Part shown: in pieces, positions 35,438-46,979 of the stretch
How the letters are laid out: each line of letters starts with the position of its first letter
Numbering within the stretch: the first letter of the stretch is position 1
Assembly: GCA_036346205.1 (NCBI GenBank)
Contig: JARFJB010000664.1
Location: 2,002,501-2,066,500, forward strand
Reading direction: 5' to 3'
Origin: Vesta saturnalis
Lineage: Eukaryota > Arthropoda > Insecta > Coleoptera > Lampyridae
DNA length: 64,000 nucleotides
Translations under genes and position numbers: made by a program
Notes under the pieces: model-generated
The model's input: only the letters and a program-made list of their open reading frames with translations
Database searches by the model: none
Told to the model about the DNA's origin: nothing

Positions 35438-36340
35438 AATTAACGTCCGGAAAGCGTATTTACGTTCTATACCATTATACGCATGAATGCCATTCTATAA
35501 CGTAGTATAATTTGAAATGTGAAACGCGCGTATGTTTACTCCAAATCATACCGCAATATAGAGTTTTCGTAGGGATATTCCACCTAATACGGTGCTGCAT
35601 GCCGGATTGTCGGAGCAGCATGATGCGTTCCAGTAAAATTTTAATTTCAAAGGTGGTAAATGGTTCTCTTGAACTCCTTCCACCAACTTCGACGCAGCCA
35701 AACGTATGTAACGAGGCGTGTTACGGTGTTGCATGCAGTAAAATGAGCATCCGTTAAATGTGTTTTGCCGGAAAGGTTGTACGGCGTCAATATGGAAAAC
35801 ATTAATTTTGACTGTTGAATGTGTACCAAAAGTCTTTGTCGAACTATAAAAGTATCAATATACAAGAAAATGGTTGGAAAGTAGCCTGCGAAGACATGAA
35901 CAACCAAGGTAGGTCAATGTAAATTATTTAATAATTTATCATAATAGTAGTATCTACAAATAACTATTTAATGCCTAATATTGCCAAGGAACCTCGCCTG
36001 CTGGTGAAATGAACCAGTCTGCATAAGCATTACGAATATCCAAAGCTTGTTGCCTGTTTTGTTTATGAATACCGCTCTGTATTGTAGTATATTACGTTGA
36101 GGAGTTTGGTTGAGGAGCTAGGTTGTTTATATTTTCGGTTAGAAAATAATTTTATAATGAGCAGCGTACCACAGTTATTATGGTGACAAATTCAATACTT
36201 TTTACGTTTAAATAAGATTCTCAAGTATGCGCAGTAATGCCAAACGCATTTTTTACTACCCTTCTTGTTCTTGATAGGCGATATTTAAAAATTCTCTTAC
36301 GTTTGGAAACGCACTCAATATATTTTCTGTCTACGCCCCC
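35438..36340. other. Spacer, nothing recognised
   Basis: Short open frames on both strands overlap without family motifs. No repeat or RNA gene identified. Confidence 0.35.
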
Positions 36341-36740
36341 TTGTCGTGGCCCTCTTGAATTTGTTTGTGTCGCCATCTAGCGGTGTATTTCTAGGACTAA
36401 TAAATGTTTTCTGTTATAGAGGTGGCTCCAATTAGCGATATATTTTTGAACAAAATTTGAATTTGTTTGTTTGTGTCGCCATCTAGAGGTGTATTTCTAG
36501 CACTATTGAATGTTTTCTGTAATAGAGATTAATCGTGGTTCTACCTAGTAGTACATTTTAAACGTAGATTTAACTGTTATGGCGGGCAATTAGAAATAGT
36601 ATGAGGTCCGCATATTACCACCATTAGGGCTCCTAAATTTGTCACAAAGTCTTAGGTCCACTGCAACGGTCCCGCTTGTTTGTAACGCCACCTACTAGTG
36701 TATTTTCAAAACGTAGATGTAGATTTCTGTAATTCTTATT
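36341..36740 (+). repeat. Short tandem duplication with the GTCGCCATCTAG motif
   Basis: A block of about 60 bp (TGTGTCGCCATCTAGCGGTG ... AATGTTTTCTGT-ATAGAG) occurs at about 36367 and again at about 36475. A looser third version (AACGCCACCTACTAGTGTAT) lies at about 36684. 'CGCCATCTAG' is common in insect repeats, but I cannot name the family. Confidence 0.7.
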
Positions 36741-38035
36741 ATAGTGCGAAAACTTAAAGTTTAAAATAGCATTCTAATACGGGGGCCTCCATACTAACTA
36801 ACTCATAAGACAGAATTAGGCCTCCAACACTTGTCCTAAAGTCATACTTACATTGCACGGACCACCTTTCCCCCAATTCATATAGCGGAAATAAAAAGAT
36901 AATGATTTATTATATGCCAATCAATAACTACAAAGTTTAAATTCACAAATACGTGCCCCGCATAATGTTATTAATTAAAAAAATAGCGTAACACTCATAC
37001 CTTTATTTAATTAACTAAACAGAGTTGGTTTATGACGTCATCCTATAAGGATAATAATACATTAAAATCTTTAATAGTATTTTTTGTGAACAATATCAAG
37101 TAAAATATATATTAAAAATAATATGGATACTTTCAGATGTGTTCTCTATCGGATGTTCTAACAATAACTGTTGTGCTCCCGTCTCTTATATATAGTCTCA
37201 CTAAATCCACTTTCTGTGTTTTTTACTTATGAATAGTTAATAAAAAATGGTTATCGGTTTCCCAGTCATTAACATAAAGTAATTTTTTAGAACGTATAAC
37301 TTAAATATGCAAAGAGCTAAAAAAAGTCTATTACACCTATGGTAATTTCCCGTCTACCGGACCTTTCACGTTAACTATAGCATCGCATCGCAAAATTTTA
37401 CCTAATGAATCTATAAATACGATTTTTATTTACAACATACTTTAAAATGATTTTCACTTTGAGATTGTAAAGTCAACCTTCAACAGTATTTTTTATTGTG
37501 TATACATACAACATTTCACCTTGAGATTGTAAAATACAGCGTTCAACAGTATTTATATTGTGTATACATACAAATTAATTTTAAAAATAAATGAATACAT
37601 CAAACTTTATAACTGTTATGGTTAAAACAAGATTTAAAAACACGTGCTGGCTTTAGTAGATCTTTAAAAAGAAAACAATCGGATAATTTTTGTTATTAAA
37701 AAAAAAGGTAAATAAAGCGACATTCATTGTCAATTTTCGATGTTTACACTCTAGAAAAACAAAATCTCGGTTTTGATATTAAAAGATAAACACGATAAGA
37801 AGTAGAATATACCGGTGATTGCAGATTTGTTCATCTGATATTTAAGCTAGGATGATGACAGAGCGCCCTTACTAAACATGAAATTAGATTTCCATTTTAC
37901 ATACGAGATCTGACTTAGCGGAAATACCTTTCTTAATGGGAATACTTCATAAACGATTGAAGCAACTCTTCTTCCTCGCTCTCATGCGGCCTGACGTTTG
38001 AGTTGACCTTGGGCTGTCATGTGTATTTGAACGCC
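36741..38035. other. Spacer with one 60-bp duplication
   Basis: 'TTGAGATTGTAAA...CAACAGTATTT...TTGTGTATACATACAA' occurs at about 37460 and 37522. Otherwise nothing was recognised in this AT-rich stretch. Confidence 0.5.
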
Positions 38036-38038
38036 CGG

Positions 38039-38074
38039 TATATAAGTAAGTATTTTTCTCCTAGTTACTCAATT
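38039..38074 (+). promoter_or_regulatory. Candidate core promoter: TATA box plus initiator
   Basis: TATATAAG (38039-38046) is preceded by a short G+C-rich stretch. TCAATT (38069-38074) puts a possible +1 adenine at 38071, 32 bases downstream of the first T of the TATA box. That is the spacing usual for arthropod promoters. The initiator differs from TCAKTY at one base. A possible donor (GTCAAG|GTTCAAG) follows near 38113. No coding sequence is attached, so this rests on motifs only. Confidence 0.35.
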
Positions 38075-38109
38075 TACACTAACGAAACTTGATTTTTTTT
38101 TGTGTTCGT

Positions 38110-38895
38110 CAAGGTTCAAGTGAAAGTAACAATAGATTGTTTGATTTTTTTACGTTTGAAGTGGTTTTCGAGTTAAACTTTTCGTATGGCCATTTAGATT
38201 TGATCTCTGAAATTGGCAATTATATATTTTGTGGATTAATTAATTGGAAATAGAAAATTTTAAAGTTGAATCTAAATTAGTTTTCCTGTGAATTTTTATA
38301 AAACGTTTCGTTAAAATAAAATGTAGTTGTAGATAACGGAAAAATTCGCATTTAAATTGTAGGATGAGATCATTTCTTGGTTTGATTGTTTAAGCAGGGG
38401 CTATTGATGTTAATTTTACTTATCGCTTTTCAGTAATTGACGCCGTATATCGACCGGAGCATAGTACCTCAATCCATTAGTGTTAAGTAATTATCGTTAT
38501 AGTTAAGGGAATAAATCTGTGGACGACAATTTGCACTTGAGTCGTGCACGCAACAGTCAGCAGTTTTTTCATGATAAGGTTTGGTTGAGAAACATGGTGC
38601 AATATTATGGAGAGGGGGAGAAGCTGTAGGTTTGCGTGGTTAATTTCTCGGGGATTCTTGATCTGACTTTCGTGAGTAAAGGATGTAATCTGTGAGTTGG
38701 AGATGAACAAATGGTATGCATATCTGCAAGTTTGACAAATAATAGCCTTAGACTCCAATCCAGATACCTACTGTCAACTATTTGACGCATTATGACTACC
38801 TTAAAAATTAATGTATTGTCTTTAAGTAACAATTTTTTATTGAATGCGTTATTTTTGTTGAATTGTGTTCATCGGTTTAAATTAAAAAATCAATT
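38110..38895. other. Spacer, nothing recognised
   Basis: AT-rich. It would be intron if the upstream promoter-like pair is real. No supported gene. Confidence 0.3.
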
Positions 38896-38902
38896 TTAAA
38901 GG

Positions 38903-41230
38903 CTCAGTTTACATCAGCTGAACTTGCGGATATGCATCTTTTATACGGAAAGGGAGATTGCAATGGAAGAAGAGATTCGCGATTGTATGGAGAAAAATTT
39001 TCAAGACGAGTTATTCCGCATGAAAATATTTTCGCTAGGATTCATAGTCGTCTTAGAGAAACAGGCAGGCTACAACATCGGAGACGTTCTGGCCGCCCAT
39101 TTTCAGCGAGGACCGTTGAGCTTGAAGAATCTGTGCTTCAACAATTGAAGGTAAATCCTTCCACCAGTATTCAGGTTATTGGACTTAATACGAATACTGC
39201 ACGATCCTTTTTTTTAATAAATTTTATTGCCAGTTCAACAAGTACATGGTATTCATGACATCGATATTTGTAGTCAAATTAAACAATATCAGTAACTTGT
39301 GGTTAGTGTAATTGCACAATGTTAGTTGAATTATTGTATGTGGGTGATCTTATATTAAATTACTCATTATCGGACTCGGGAATGTACAAGTCTTGTGGGA
39401 GTTTACGCTTGAGCCTGTGATGTATGTTTTGTCTACCAATATTGTAGTGAATTGCGCCATTGCATTCCCCTGGAAAAAACTTGCTCTCACTTTCACTGAT
39501 AAACTTTTGAATCGTTCTACTTCGTGTTCGTAATGGGGTTGCTCGTTCCTAAAGAACCATGGGGTGTTCACTGCTCGTCTAAGAATTTTATTTTGCAGAC
39601 GTAATTTTTGAATGCTGGATATAGCTGTGTTGCTCCAGATCGGAGATGCATAGAGGATTAACGGTCGTATTAGTGATTTGTATTTGCATGAGTATGGCGC
39701 ATTTTGGTTTGAGCGAAGATTTTCTATTTATTATGGTATACAGTTGGGGTAGTCTCGCGTAACCCTGGTCGAGTTTTAGGTTTTCAGGTGAGTCGTATGT
39801 CGAGGAGTACCCTAAGTGCTTGACTGCGGCGTCAGCGAAGATCCATGGGTTAACATTTTGGTTGATTGCGAGATTGGAAGGGTTGGAAATGTGTCTTAAG
39901 AAGAATATTTTGCTTGGCACTTGCATGGGTTGATTTGGATGTTCCATTTAGTATACCATGAAAATAGCTGGTGGGTCGCTTTCTGTATCTGATTGATAGC
40001 TAAGTTGAGATCAGTGCGTTGGACTAGAATAGCTGTGTCATCAGCGAAGGTTGATAGCGTTGCTTCAGTTGACGGTATATCAGAAGTAAAGATTGTAAAT
40101 AAGAGCGGTTACCGTACGCTTCTCTGATGCACCTATTTTGATTGCTTTTGCAACGGAGATTGCTAAATTGATTAGCACTGTGAAGGTTCTATCTTCAAGG
40201 AAAGAAAAGACTATTGCTTTTATGTTGGAGACTGATGATTTTACTTTTCAGACCTTCAATCCAGACCTTACCAAAGACCTGGGCAGCATCGAGAAGGACT
40301 CCTACAGTATAGTTTTTGTCTTCTTCTACAGTTTTGGAGATGCGTTGCAGTTGATGTAGATGTAGAGTTGAGTAAGTTCTTCTAAAGCCAAACTGAAACG
40401 GTGGTATTACATTGAGACGAGTGATATCTGCCATTAAGCGGGAATACGTAGAAGTTTTGATAGGGTTGATAACAAACTTATTGGCCTGTAGCTGCCGATT
40501 TCCTCTCCTGGCTTTGGCAATACTAAATATGGGCATGCTTCCAGACTTAGGGAACATAATCTAGTCGAAGGCATGCGTTTCACACTGTTTCAAGATAGGC
40601 TTGGGTTTTTGGAGTGAGGAGTTTGAGCACTTGGTTTGTAATTAGGTGGGATCCCGGAGATTTTTTGATAGGAATGTTATCAATTAGGGTTTTTATTTCG
40701 GGAGGGGTGCTAGGGTATATGGTCTCGGTTATTACGAGTTGGCTGGATTCAATATGGTTGATTATATAATGAGAATGGTTGGGGGACAAGTAAGTTTGGG
40801 AGTGAAGACTTTTCCATAGTGGTCTGCAAAAGCTACTGATTTTTCGGCATCGGTGGCATATGATGTATTTGTTGCAGTTATTGTTGTTAGTTGCTCATGC
40901 TGCTTTAATATGCGTTTTGTGACTCTCCACATTCCATGGTCAGCTGGTTCTAAATCCTCAATGTACTTTTGGTAGTTATAGATTCGCAGTTCATCTAAGG
41001 CTTGTTCAACTCTGTGGGTGAGTTGATTTAATAGGCGTTTTGAGTCCTGGTTACGATTTCTTTGCCAATTGCGTATTGCCAGTGAAGAAGACTTGCTATC
41101 AAGGGTGATGGCCACCTGCACGCAAATCGAAAACACACCTGGAATATTTCAACGTGTCAGGGCATCAATGAACAGGTGAGATCAATAATGTCTTGAGCAA
41201 ATGGCCACCAATTTAAACAATTTTTGTCAG
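38903..41230 (+). pseudogene. Mariner (DUF4817 type) N-terminal fragment split by a LINE
   Basis: Left part (38903-39196): ELADMHLLYGKGDCNGRR, IFARIHSRLRETGRL, RRSGRPFSARTVELEE and LQQLKVNPSTSIQV. This is the first helix-turn-helix domain of a DUF4817-type Tc1/mariner transposase, with LYGEKFSRR in the usual LYAERFP position. It stops at the CTGCACG where a LINE is inserted. Right part (41123-41230): FQRVRASMNR and similar in shifting frames, corresponding to the Y-H-QRVQ-LNEQ block expected next. No catalytic domain is seen beyond this. Confidence 0.75.
39204..41115 (-). mobile_element. Jockey-like LINE, 5'-truncated, inserted in a mariner
   Basis: Minus-strand LINE remnant. The 5' side starts in the endonuclease-RT linker (NWQRNRNQDSKRLLNQLTHR, MWRVTKRILKQHEQL, SVAFADHYGKVFTP; 41100-40800). 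SPGSHLITNQVLKLL (about 40670), FQFGFRRTYSTLHLHQLQRIS (first 20: FQFGFRRTYSTLHLHQLQRI) and motif A LLDAAQVFGKVW (about 40280) follow. Here AFD has become VFG, so one conserved aspartate is gone. PMQVPSKIFFLRHISNPS and DAAVKHLGYS (39900-39820) come next, then thumb and tail fragments to about 39360. An AATAAA and a run of A close the 3' end at about 39225-39204. CTGCACG flanks both ends (39197-39203 and 41116-41122), a likely 7-bp target-site duplication. Confidence 0.88.
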
Positions 41231-41798
<568 letters not shown>

Positions 41799-41854
41799 CT
41801 TCCGGGTGTTGATCCACGGGTACCACTTTTAGTCTCAATGAAAATGTTTCTATT

Positions 41855-41900
41855 AATACAACGTTTCGAAAAAGTCACATTTTCCATCTTCAGCTCTATA
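41855..41900 (-). ncRNA. Hammerhead ribozyme motif, second Penelope family
   Basis: Minus strand: CUGAAGA (41893-41887), then UGGAAAA/UUUUUC forming stem II (one G-U pair) around UGUGAC, then GAA and the palindrome ACGU (41865-41861). The order is the same as in the 12.5- and 45.3-kb motifs, but the sequence differs. Stem I pairing is weak, so this may be decayed. It lies 140 bases past the stop of a GIY-YIG remnant on the same strand. Confidence 0.55.
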
Positions 41901-42037
41901 ACTGTTGGCTCCTGTTTATAGTTACTCGTACTGAACTGCATTCTACTGATGTATGTTGCCGCTTACATACGCTCTTCCTTTTTGTAGTTGGTAGTTTTAC
42001 TTTCGCTTTATCTGCACTTTTTCCTTTTTCTTGAACG

Positions 42038-42395
42038 CTATTTATTAGTCGGCATTGGTTTTAGTTTTGTTTTACATGTTGCTGGTAATCGTAATGCGTC
42101 ATCCCTTATATTCATGCTCCTTGGATTCTTCTCTATTTCTACGGATTCTCTTATTATTCTTACTGTTACGTGTTCGATGTTTGCCAAAAACCTGGTATTG
42201 TCGAAGATTATTTTGTGACCAGTGTTTGTTACATGCTGCGCCAGCGATGGTGTTGGTTGATTTTTATTAAATGCATTTACATGTTCCTCCTTCCTTGCGC
42301 TTATTTTTCTATTTGTCTGCCCGATGACATATCATAATCTCTACAAGAAATTGTGTGTACTCCTTGGTTCTCCAAATAAATGTGATCCGTAGTGT
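42038..42395 (-). pseudogene. Penelope-like element GIY-YIG endonuclease remnant (copy 1)
   Basis: Minus strand, frameshifted at the YIG motif. HIYLENQGVYTISCRDYD precedes the shift, then GQTNRKISARKEEHVNAF, QHVTNTGHKIIFDNT and NIRDDALRLPATCKTK, ending in a stop at 42040-42038. This is the C-terminal GIY-YIG nuclease of Penelope-like reverse transcriptases, which nicks the target DNA. No RT domain is left here. The hammerhead motif at 41.86 kb follows in the same orientation, as expected for a Penelope 3' end. Confidence 0.8.
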
Positions 42396-42499
42396 TTTGC
42401 AAAACGTTGGCTATTTTTTGGTGTGGTGTGATGATGGGTTGAGAATCCCTTGAATATATTTCTACGTGTTGCTGCTGGTGATGTAACTCTGATGAGAAC

Positions 42500-42975
42500 T
42501 GTGTTTATGTTGGCGACGTTTCGGCCAGTTCACACTAGACATTTTCAAACCTTTTACTTCTTGATCGAGTGATTCGAACAAAACTGACATCTGTTTTGGT
42601 TGAAGTTTATATACTTTGCTGCTTTCTCTTTTATGTCCGTTTAGCTTTTTTCGGAGTTAGTTCTTTATGCTGTTTTAATACAGGTTTCCAAGTTGTGGCT
42701 AGCCTCGTCCCATCGTTCCTTGTATTTAGGTCGTTTCTCAATTTCTATGGCCTTCCGTATTATACTTTTTTGTGGTATGTTCGATATTTTCAACAATTTT
42801 GTTGTTTTTAAAATCAATGTTGTGCGATGTACTTATTACATGTTGAGAGAAAGATGTTTGTGATCTTTTCTTTACTGCGTGTTGGAGTTCTTTTCTTCTG
42901 AAGTACACTCGTTGATTTGCCCGACGTGTGAAGCCTCGAAATTTAGGCAACTCAAGCCATAAGTGAAACACAGTT
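42500..42975 (-). pseudogene. Penelope-like element GIY-YIG remnant (copy 2)
   Basis: Minus strand: FRGFTRRANQRVYFRRKELQ, SQHVISTSHNIDFKNNKIV. It is a diverged version of the copy at 43.5 kb. The 3' region (GAATCACTCGATCAAGAAG, ...GAAAATGTCTAGTGTGAAC, GGCCGAAACGTCGCC) matches 43895-43965 on the other strand. The YIG tyrosine/isoleucine motif is altered (FTRRANQR for YIGQTNRR). A hammerhead-like GGCCGAAACGU remains, but the CUGANGA core is degenerate. Confidence 0.8.
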
Positions 42976-43034
42976 CAAACCAAAACTTTAGCTGAGATAG
43001 CTAGACAACACATTCGTAATTTGGCAACATGGAA

Positions 43035-44030
43035 AAAGAAAATTAAGCAAAATCTTTGGAACATCTGAATGGATTACATAAAAAAATCAAATTTACCATG
43101 AAAGTAGAAGAAAACAACGAACTACCATTTTGGGCGTACTGGTTACAAAAAGAACAGATCGAATATTGGGTCACACTGTATACAGAAAGCCGACCCATAC
43201 TAATCGATACCTCAACGCAAATTCTCACCGTCACCCAGCGCAGCATCAGTGAGTCATCAAAACCTTGACAGCAATAAATGGAAAAACAACGCACAACACT
43301 TCAACAGAATGTGAAGCAGTATCAATAGCATACCTGCCATACAAGAAAGGCACCACGGACAGCAAAATCTTTAAAAGCACAACATTAAGACTATTGTTAA
43401 TACCTACAAGAAAATAAGTAGTATCCTAACGAACCCTAAAACGAAAGTGGAACTAGAAGTATAAGGGATATATGAAATATCATGCCTAAATTGCCAGGGT
43501 TCATACATCGGCCAAACCAATAGACGAGTGAACGTCAGAAGAGAAGAACACCAAAACGCAGTAACGAAGCGACAACAAACATCTTCTTTGGATCAACATG
43601 TAATAAGTACAACGCATAACATCGATTTCGAAAACACCAAGATTATTTCAAATATCGAAATAGAAATTGGGCAACTACCTAACAATTTACACACAAGGGA
43701 CGATGCAATGAGATTAGCCACAACTTGGAAACCTATATTAAAACAGCATAAAGAACTAAAAAAAAGAAATTAAATGATGCAATAACCACTAAGAAGGGAA
43801 AGTCAGCTTGAACCGGAAAAAAAGGAAAGTGAAACAAAAAGAGAAAGCACCAAAGTATATAAACTTGAACCAGAAGCAGATAACGTCAGTTTTGCTCGAA
43901 TCACTCGGTCATGAAGTAAAAGGCTTGAAAATGGCTAGTGTGATCAGGCCGAAACGTCGCCAACATAAACATATTTTCATCAGAACTACATCAGCAGCAA
44001 CACGTGGGAATATGCCCACAAACCTGTAGA
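43035..44030 (+). pseudogene. Penelope-like element RT end plus GIY-YIG (copy 3, inverted to copy 2)
   Basis: Plus strand. The RT thumb and linker come first: KFTMKVEENNELPF, then in other frames GHTVYRKPTHTNRYL and AVIKTLTAINGK (43080-43300). AYLPYKKGTTDSKIF follows, then the GIY-YIG domain (CLNCQGSYIGQTNRRVNVRR at about 43490, EEHQNAVTKRQQ, DQHVISTTHNIDFENTKI), which ends at a stop at about 43773. The downstream part (43895-43970) holds the same GAAACGTCGCC-containing terminal sequence as copy 2. Several frameshifts and an in-frame stop before YEISC make it inactive. Copies 2 and 3 form an inverted pair with 5' sides facing each other. Confidence 0.85.
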
Positions 44031-44039
44031 AACAAAGAC

Positions 44040-45200
44040 AGACACACATACACACACCCACATACGTTTCTCAGCATATTCAATAAAATTCTTTTCTGCT
44101 TTTTTATTTTATTTTTGGTAATTAAATGTTTATTACCAGGTCACATTTTTGAATACTCATCTCTCTCCAAAAACTCTTTTATTTTTGATCGATTATATAA
44201 GTTTTTTTCTTTGTTGCGTTTTTCCGGTCATACTGGGTTTTCTAGAATATTTTGTTTCCAAGCGAATCGGTACAAAATCTCCTATTTCTGAAACCAATTT
44301 GTATTTTTGAAAAAGTTGTCCGCTAATTGTATTACTAAACATATGCTTCTCCTGTGTTTTTACTTCCTTTTTATTCCGTTTTATTTATTCAAAAAGAGTT
44401 TCTCCAATGAGAAGGTTCCTTTTAACCTGCGGTGGTCAAGGTACACATCTGCTTAGTTCTTCCACTTTAGAAAATGGAGATTTTGAACTTTTTTCGTTGT
44501 ACAATCTGTAGATCGTTCTTTTTATTCTCTTTTTCAGTTTGAATTAATTTTCTATATGTTTTCGACCTGTTAGCTGTAACCTTTTTGCAACCGTTATTTT
44601 CTGTTGTGGAAGTTCATTCATGTCATGATCTTCGACTGGACAAGGTGATGCTGGCGATGTCGTATTTTCAAGACATTCAGCTATTTTTGATCGTAGAACT
44701 TTATTTCGTTTTTAACATTTACTAGGTTCTTTCCAAGCCTTTCTTTTTCTTTTGTGCTGTCGTTTCGGCAAGTCTTCCACGCCTTTAACAAAACCTTTTT
44801 CTTTTTTTTCTTTGTATCTTTCGGGATCCTTTCTTCTTTTCGCATCAAGTTTTTCTATAGTTAAATTAGCCCTCTGTTTTCTGGCCCTCTCTTTAATCTT
44901 TTCATTTTTGCATTCCTCTGAACTATGTTTTTTTTGCATATTTTCTGCTTGGGAAGATTAACTCGTTTTTGACCATTCGATGGAGTACTCGATTGCAGAG
45001 ATTTGAGATCGCTTTCTTAATTTCTTCTTTAACATGATAATCCATTTTTCAGACTTCTCTTATTTCATCGTTTTTAATCAAATCCACACTTTTATTCATG
45101 CTCACGTCGCTTTCTATTTTCATGTCTTTTTGAATATTTTTAATTTTAATTTCAACTACTTGCTTTTGCTTTAAGAACTGAAATAATTGGGAACTTAGTT
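44040..45200. other. Region with a lysine-rich minus-strand frame
   Basis: One minus-strand frame (44939-44712) is strikingly basic and codon-like (CKNEKIKERARKQRAN, KRRKDPERYKEKKEKG, RKRKAWKEPSK). Such K/R-rich segments occur in accessory proteins of some insect transposons, but I cannot place it. No second domain or intron is visible, and the rest of the stretch is unassigned. Confidence 0.3.
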
Positions 45201-45251
45201 GAAATACTTATCTTTTTTGGGGTTTTTTAATGGTGTATTTTAAATTATACA

Positions 45252-45294
45252 ATCTAAACGTTTCGATAACACTTACAGTTATCTTCGTCAGTAG
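45252..45294 (-). ncRNA. Hammerhead ribozyme motif (Penelope terminal repeat)
   Basis: Identical in its core to the 12.5-kb motif. On the minus strand CUGACGA (45291-45285), stem II GAUAAC/GUUAUC (45283-45278 with 45270-45265), GAA and the palindromic ACGU follow in order. It lies about 500 bases downstream of a GIY-YIG remnant in the same orientation. Two near-identical copies 33 kb apart in otherwise decayed elements point to a repeat family carrying a structured RNA. Confidence 0.75.
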
Positions 45295-45793
45295 TAATAT
45301 TTGTTAAAAATTAAATTAAAATTAAATTTTAGTAAAGAATAACTAGGTCATTAAAAATTAAATATTGTTAAACTGCCTTAAAGATGGCAAATCAGAACAA
45401 TCTCTACGGCGAAAGCTAACAATGAAATTTGTCAGCCAAAAAACACATTTAACAAAATTTAATCGAGTTATGATGTAAGTGTAAAGTTGTGAAAAACTTC
45501 AATTTGAAAATGATAGAAGCATTCACAAATCCAAACATCACATAAAATAAAATGACCCAGTTAAATCTAACAAAGAGATATCTTTATCAATAAGTGGACG
45601 TGTTATTAACAATGAAAAGCATAATTCAGAACGTTTTTTTGTAATTTTTAATTTTAATTTAATTTCAACTATTTATGTTAAATTATAGTGCTGTGGTAAT
45701 TTAACATATAATTGGTAAAGCATTTGCTTCAAGGTCTAGGAAAAACACAGCAAAAAAACCTAGACATACCAAAAGTTAAATTTAAAATCAAAA

Positions 45794-46190
45794 TTAATAC
45801 GTATCATTATGATTTTTTTTAATTATAAGGTGCCAAAACCTATTTAAACGGAGATTTTCTTCTTGTCTATTAAAATTATTAGGGTGTTTATATATTTCAA
45901 TAGCTTCACGTTGCAAACGAACATAATAATGGGTTTGTCTTGACAATATTTCCATATTGTCAAATTGAATGTCATGATTTAGATTATTCAGGGCATGGTC
46001 AGCCACAGCAGACCTCTCTGGTTGACCTAATCTACAAATTTTTATATGTTCTTTGCATCTTGTATCAAAGCTACGTTTTGTGGTTCCGATGTATACTTTC
46101 CACATGAACAAGATAACTTATACACTTCGGAAGATGATAAAGGGTTTGACACATCCTTAAAACTTATCATGTTTCTCCATCATATTCTAC
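45794..46190 (-). pseudogene. Penelope-like element GIY-YIG endonuclease remnant (copy 4)
   Basis: Minus strand, one open frame. VSNPLSSSEVYKLSCSCGK, VYIGTTKRSFDTRCKEH, ERSAVADHALNNLNHDIQ, DNMEILSRQTHYYVRLQRE, AIEIYKHPNNFNRQEEN and LRLNRFWHLI run to the stop at 45794. The GIY-YIG signature (VYK...VYIG), the conserved arginine in TKRSF-TR and the catalytic-type glutamate (REAIEIYK) are all present. This is the best-preserved nuclease domain in the window. The reverse transcriptase upstream is lost at about 46230. The terminal repeat with hammerhead lies at 45.20-45.30 kb. Confidence 0.88.
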
Positions 46191-46234
46191 CTAAAATCAA
46201 TTATGATCATTTTAACAAAACATCATTTCGGTAA

Positions 46235-46975
46235 CACACATATACGTTTCCGGAATGACTGTTACTAAAATGGTGAAATTAAACAGAAACCGATTTTGTA
46301 CATTTAAACTTGCCGCCAACATTCTGATAATTGGTGGTTATGTTACTGCCCCCGGTTTCAATCGTAGGTTTATTTCATATTAAATCAATAGAAACAGTAC
46401 AAGATGCATTACCGGATTGATTCCTAATAAAGGTACTTACTCAATTTCCCATTTCGTTCAGTTACCCTAAAACAGAAAAATAGTATTGAGAACTTACCAC
46501 TACATCCACAACGGACAAGCACTGCCATACAACTGAAGGACGACAGAGTTTCAATTTGATGCCCGTATGGTGTGCTAATAGAGAACTTTGAAGATATTAC
46601 GGAAATGACGCTGAGGACATGACACAATATTTAAACGAGTGTTGATAATTGAAAAAATACTAAACGTGGATTATAAGTAACAAGTGCGGGAATAATCTCA
46701 AGTTGAGTCACAGTTATTCGTGTGATAGAATAAAAAAATGTAGTTTGAGACAGTTACCGAAATGACGCCATTAGCATTTGGATGGGAATAAAAACAAATA
46801 AATGTTAAATTATTATAAGTTTTGTTATGGACAAATACGTTCAAAAGTAAATATTTAATTAAAAATTATTATTAATTCAATTTTCAAGGACAAAGGCGAT
46901 CCATTGTTCAAGAAATTCTGGTCGGGTCAGGGTCATAATTCCTATAAATCCCCCGCACCTTCAAAATTGATGTCT
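46235..46975. other. Spacer, nothing recognised
   Basis: AT-rich. A piece near 46820-46880 (GTTCAAAAGTAAATATTTAATTAAAAATT) resembles the spacer of the 0.3-1.0 kb repeat on the opposite strand. It is too short and AT-rich to claim. Confidence 0.3.
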
Positions 46976-46979
46976 CAAA

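Noticed and set aside
42480..42550. CTGATGAGAAC followed by GACGTTTCGG as a plus-strand hammerhead
   Set aside because: CUGAUGA is present, but no stem II followed by GAAA occurs on that strand. The GAAAC lies on the opposite strand, where the core is degenerate.
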